Of a stretch of 5,853 nucleotides of DNA, positions 4,657-5,853 are shown one piece after another (position 1 is the first letter of the stretch; each line of letters begins with the position of its first letter). The notes beneath the pieces were generated by a model, which did no database searches, was not told the origin of the DNA, and was given only the letters and a program-made list of their open reading frames with translations. Both the position numbers and the translations under genes were made by a program. The DNA is from Puniceicoccales bacterium (GTDB lineage Bacteria; Verrucomicrobiota; Verrucomicrobiia; Opitutales; JAIRLG01), in the NCBI GenBank assembly GCA_031255915.1, contig JAIRRP010000079.1:1-5853 (forward strand), given 5' to 3'.

Positions 4657-5853
4657 ATGGGGTACACGCTTAAAGTGTTATCGGGCCCTCACCAGGGCGT
4701 TGAAGTGGATATGGGAGGCTCTTTAGTGGTAGGTTCTTCTTCGGATTGTGGTCTTGTTTTGGCGGATAGCTTATTGCAGGCTCAACACTTTAGTTTTCAG
4801 CTTAAAGGAGAAGAAGTATGGGTTCATCCTATCGCTGGAAAGGTTTTCATAGACGGTTGCATCGTGAAAGAGGATATGTTGGCTAAAGTCTTCCAATTCA
4901 TTACGGTGGGGACGACGCATTTTGTTTTCGGTCCATCAGAAGGACAATGGCCGGAAATCTCTCTTAAAGATGCTCCTTTATTGATGGAATCATCTGAGAA
5001 TGCGAGGGAGGAGGTTCCAGAAGCTTCTGCAGAAACAGAATCTTCATTAGACCAGACAGAACAGAATAGTCGAAAAAAGATATTCATAGTAAGCATTTTG
5101 TTGACAGGGCTTTTTTTTATAGGTGCTGTTTTCATCATTTATCACCAAATTTCACCGTTAGCTGTTTTACAGAAAAAGATAACAGCTTCTTCTGCTGTGC
5201 AGATCGTCCGATCAGAATTGGAGCTTTTAGGTTGGAAGGATGAGATTTACATCAAGACATCACAAGATGGGAAGATTTCCATCAAAGGTTATGTGCCGAC
5301 GAATGCAGATCTAGCCGCTTTGAAGGAGAAAATTCGCATAATCGATGGTGATATTCCGATGAAGGTCTATAGTGTGGAAAAGATCCTTCAGCAGGGATCG
5401 GAAATCCTAACAATGGCGAAAATAAAGGTAAAGCTTAGGGAATTACAATTAGGGAGCTTTGTCGTCGAAGGATACGCTTTTAATCCGGAGCAATGGGATA
5501 AGATTAGGGCACGACTATTAGTCGAAGTCTCGGGTCTTAAGGATTTACAAGATCGTGTTTATACGCCAGTGAAAGTATTAACAACGGGTCGCATCGTCCT
5601 GACGAAGAGCAAATTGATTGGCTCCGTTGGTATTTTTCCGAAAGAAGATGTTATTGTTGTGAGTGGAACAATCGCTCAGAGCGAAAAAGATCGCTGGGAA
5701 GATGCACGCCTAGAAATGCTGAAGACATTCACGGAAGCGGTTCCTCTGCAATTTTTTGTGACGATGGCGATTGCCGAGAGTGGCATTGATGGTAATGGAA
5801 CGCGCCATTATTTTGAGGATGAAATTTTAAGTATCGTCATGAAAAGCAATGGT
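4657..5853 (+). CDS. sctD: Type III secretion inner-membrane ring protein SctD (CdsD-like), N-terminal 399 residues, cut by the window end
   Basis: SctD forms the outer of the two inner-membrane rings of the injectisome, binding cytosolic sorting-platform parts by its N-terminal domain and SctJ and SctC in the periplasm. Residues about 1-100 are an FHA-like beta domain (YTLKVLSGPHQGVEVDMGG … VVGSSSDCGLVLADSLLQAQH). An acidic linker (about 100-140) leads to RKK and a single membrane helix (about 142-162). The periplasmic part carries three BON/ring-building modules at roughly 178-240, 253-306 and 318-370, each with a strand-helix pattern such as GKISIKGYVPTNADLAALKEKI. The FHA core lacks the usual G-R and S-x-x-H pair, so phosphothreonine binding is doubtful. 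Start: first ATG in frame, with GTAGG immediately before it and GGG further up; both are poor ribosome sites. Chlamydial CdsD is over 800 residues, so about half is probably missing. No stop occurs before the edge. Confidence 0.9.
   Translation, partial: MGYTLKVLSGPHQGVEVDMGGSLVVGSSSDCGLVLADSLLQAQHFSFQLKGEEVWVHPIAGKVFIDGCIVKEDMLAKVFQFITVGTTHFVFGPSEGQWPEISLKDAPLLMESSENAREEVPEASAETESSLDQTEQNSRKKIFIVSILLTGLFFIGAVFIIYHQISPLAVLQKKITASSAVQIVRSELELLGWKDEIYIKTSQDGKISIKGYVPTNADLAALKEKIRIIDGDIPMKVYSVEKILQQGSEILTMAKIKVKLRELQLGSFVVEGYAFNPEQWDKIRARLLVEVSGLKDLQDRVYTPVKVLTTGRIVLTKSKLIGSVGIFPKEDVIVVSGTIAQSEKDRWEDARLEMLKTFTEAVPLQFFVTMAIAESGIDGNGTRHYFEDEILSIVMKSNG

Noticed and set aside
4824..5138. Minus-strand 104-codon frame opposite sctD
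   Set aside because: sctD on the plus strand has clear FHA, membrane and ring-building modules through this stretch; the antisense frame has no recognisable feature.

Overview
The window looks like a piece of a chromosome from an environmental ('Chlamydia-like') member of the order Chlamydiales. The evidence is the gene set. It holds a YopN/TyeA-type gatekeeper (CopN/SctW) followed by a CesT-type chaperone, as in the chlamydial copN-scc1 pair. It also holds a type III secretion inner-ring protein with an N-terminal FHA-like domain (SctD/CdsD) and a chlamydial-style RecF. Base composition is moderate (roughly low-to-mid 40s % GC by eye). The genus cannot be fixed from the sequence alone.

Layout. 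Bases 1-333 contain no convincing gene. They hold a palindromic repeat element with outer inverted arms (about 1-40 and 226-270), a GC-rich core of stem-loops (79-208), and a third copy of the arm sequence at 338-375 that forms the last codons of recF. From 334 to 4565 all genes read leftwards (minus strand). In transcription order they are sctW (gatekeeper), a CesT-family chaperone, an unrecognised 134-residue acidic/helical protein, a LysM/TPR-like lipoprotein, and recF. The lipoprotein and recF overlap by ATGA and are probably translationally coupled. From 4657 to the right edge, sctD reads rightwards and is cut by the window end (399 codons seen).

How they fit together. sctW and sctD are divergent from a 91-bp intergenic region, so two parts of one type III secretion machine appear to share a control region: the gatekeeper that orders substrate release and the membrane ring that anchors the needle complex. 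The chaperone probably holds SctW or an effector in a secretion-ready state. The 134-residue protein lies in the same run of genes and is the best candidate here for an undescribed secretion-associated factor. The lipoprotein (cell envelope) and recF (recombinational repair) form a separate coupled pair behind a 120-bp gap with a possible promoter. The most unusual DNA is the palindromic element at the left edge: both of its strands encode related peptides, and one copy of its arm seems to have supplied the C-terminal tail of RecF.
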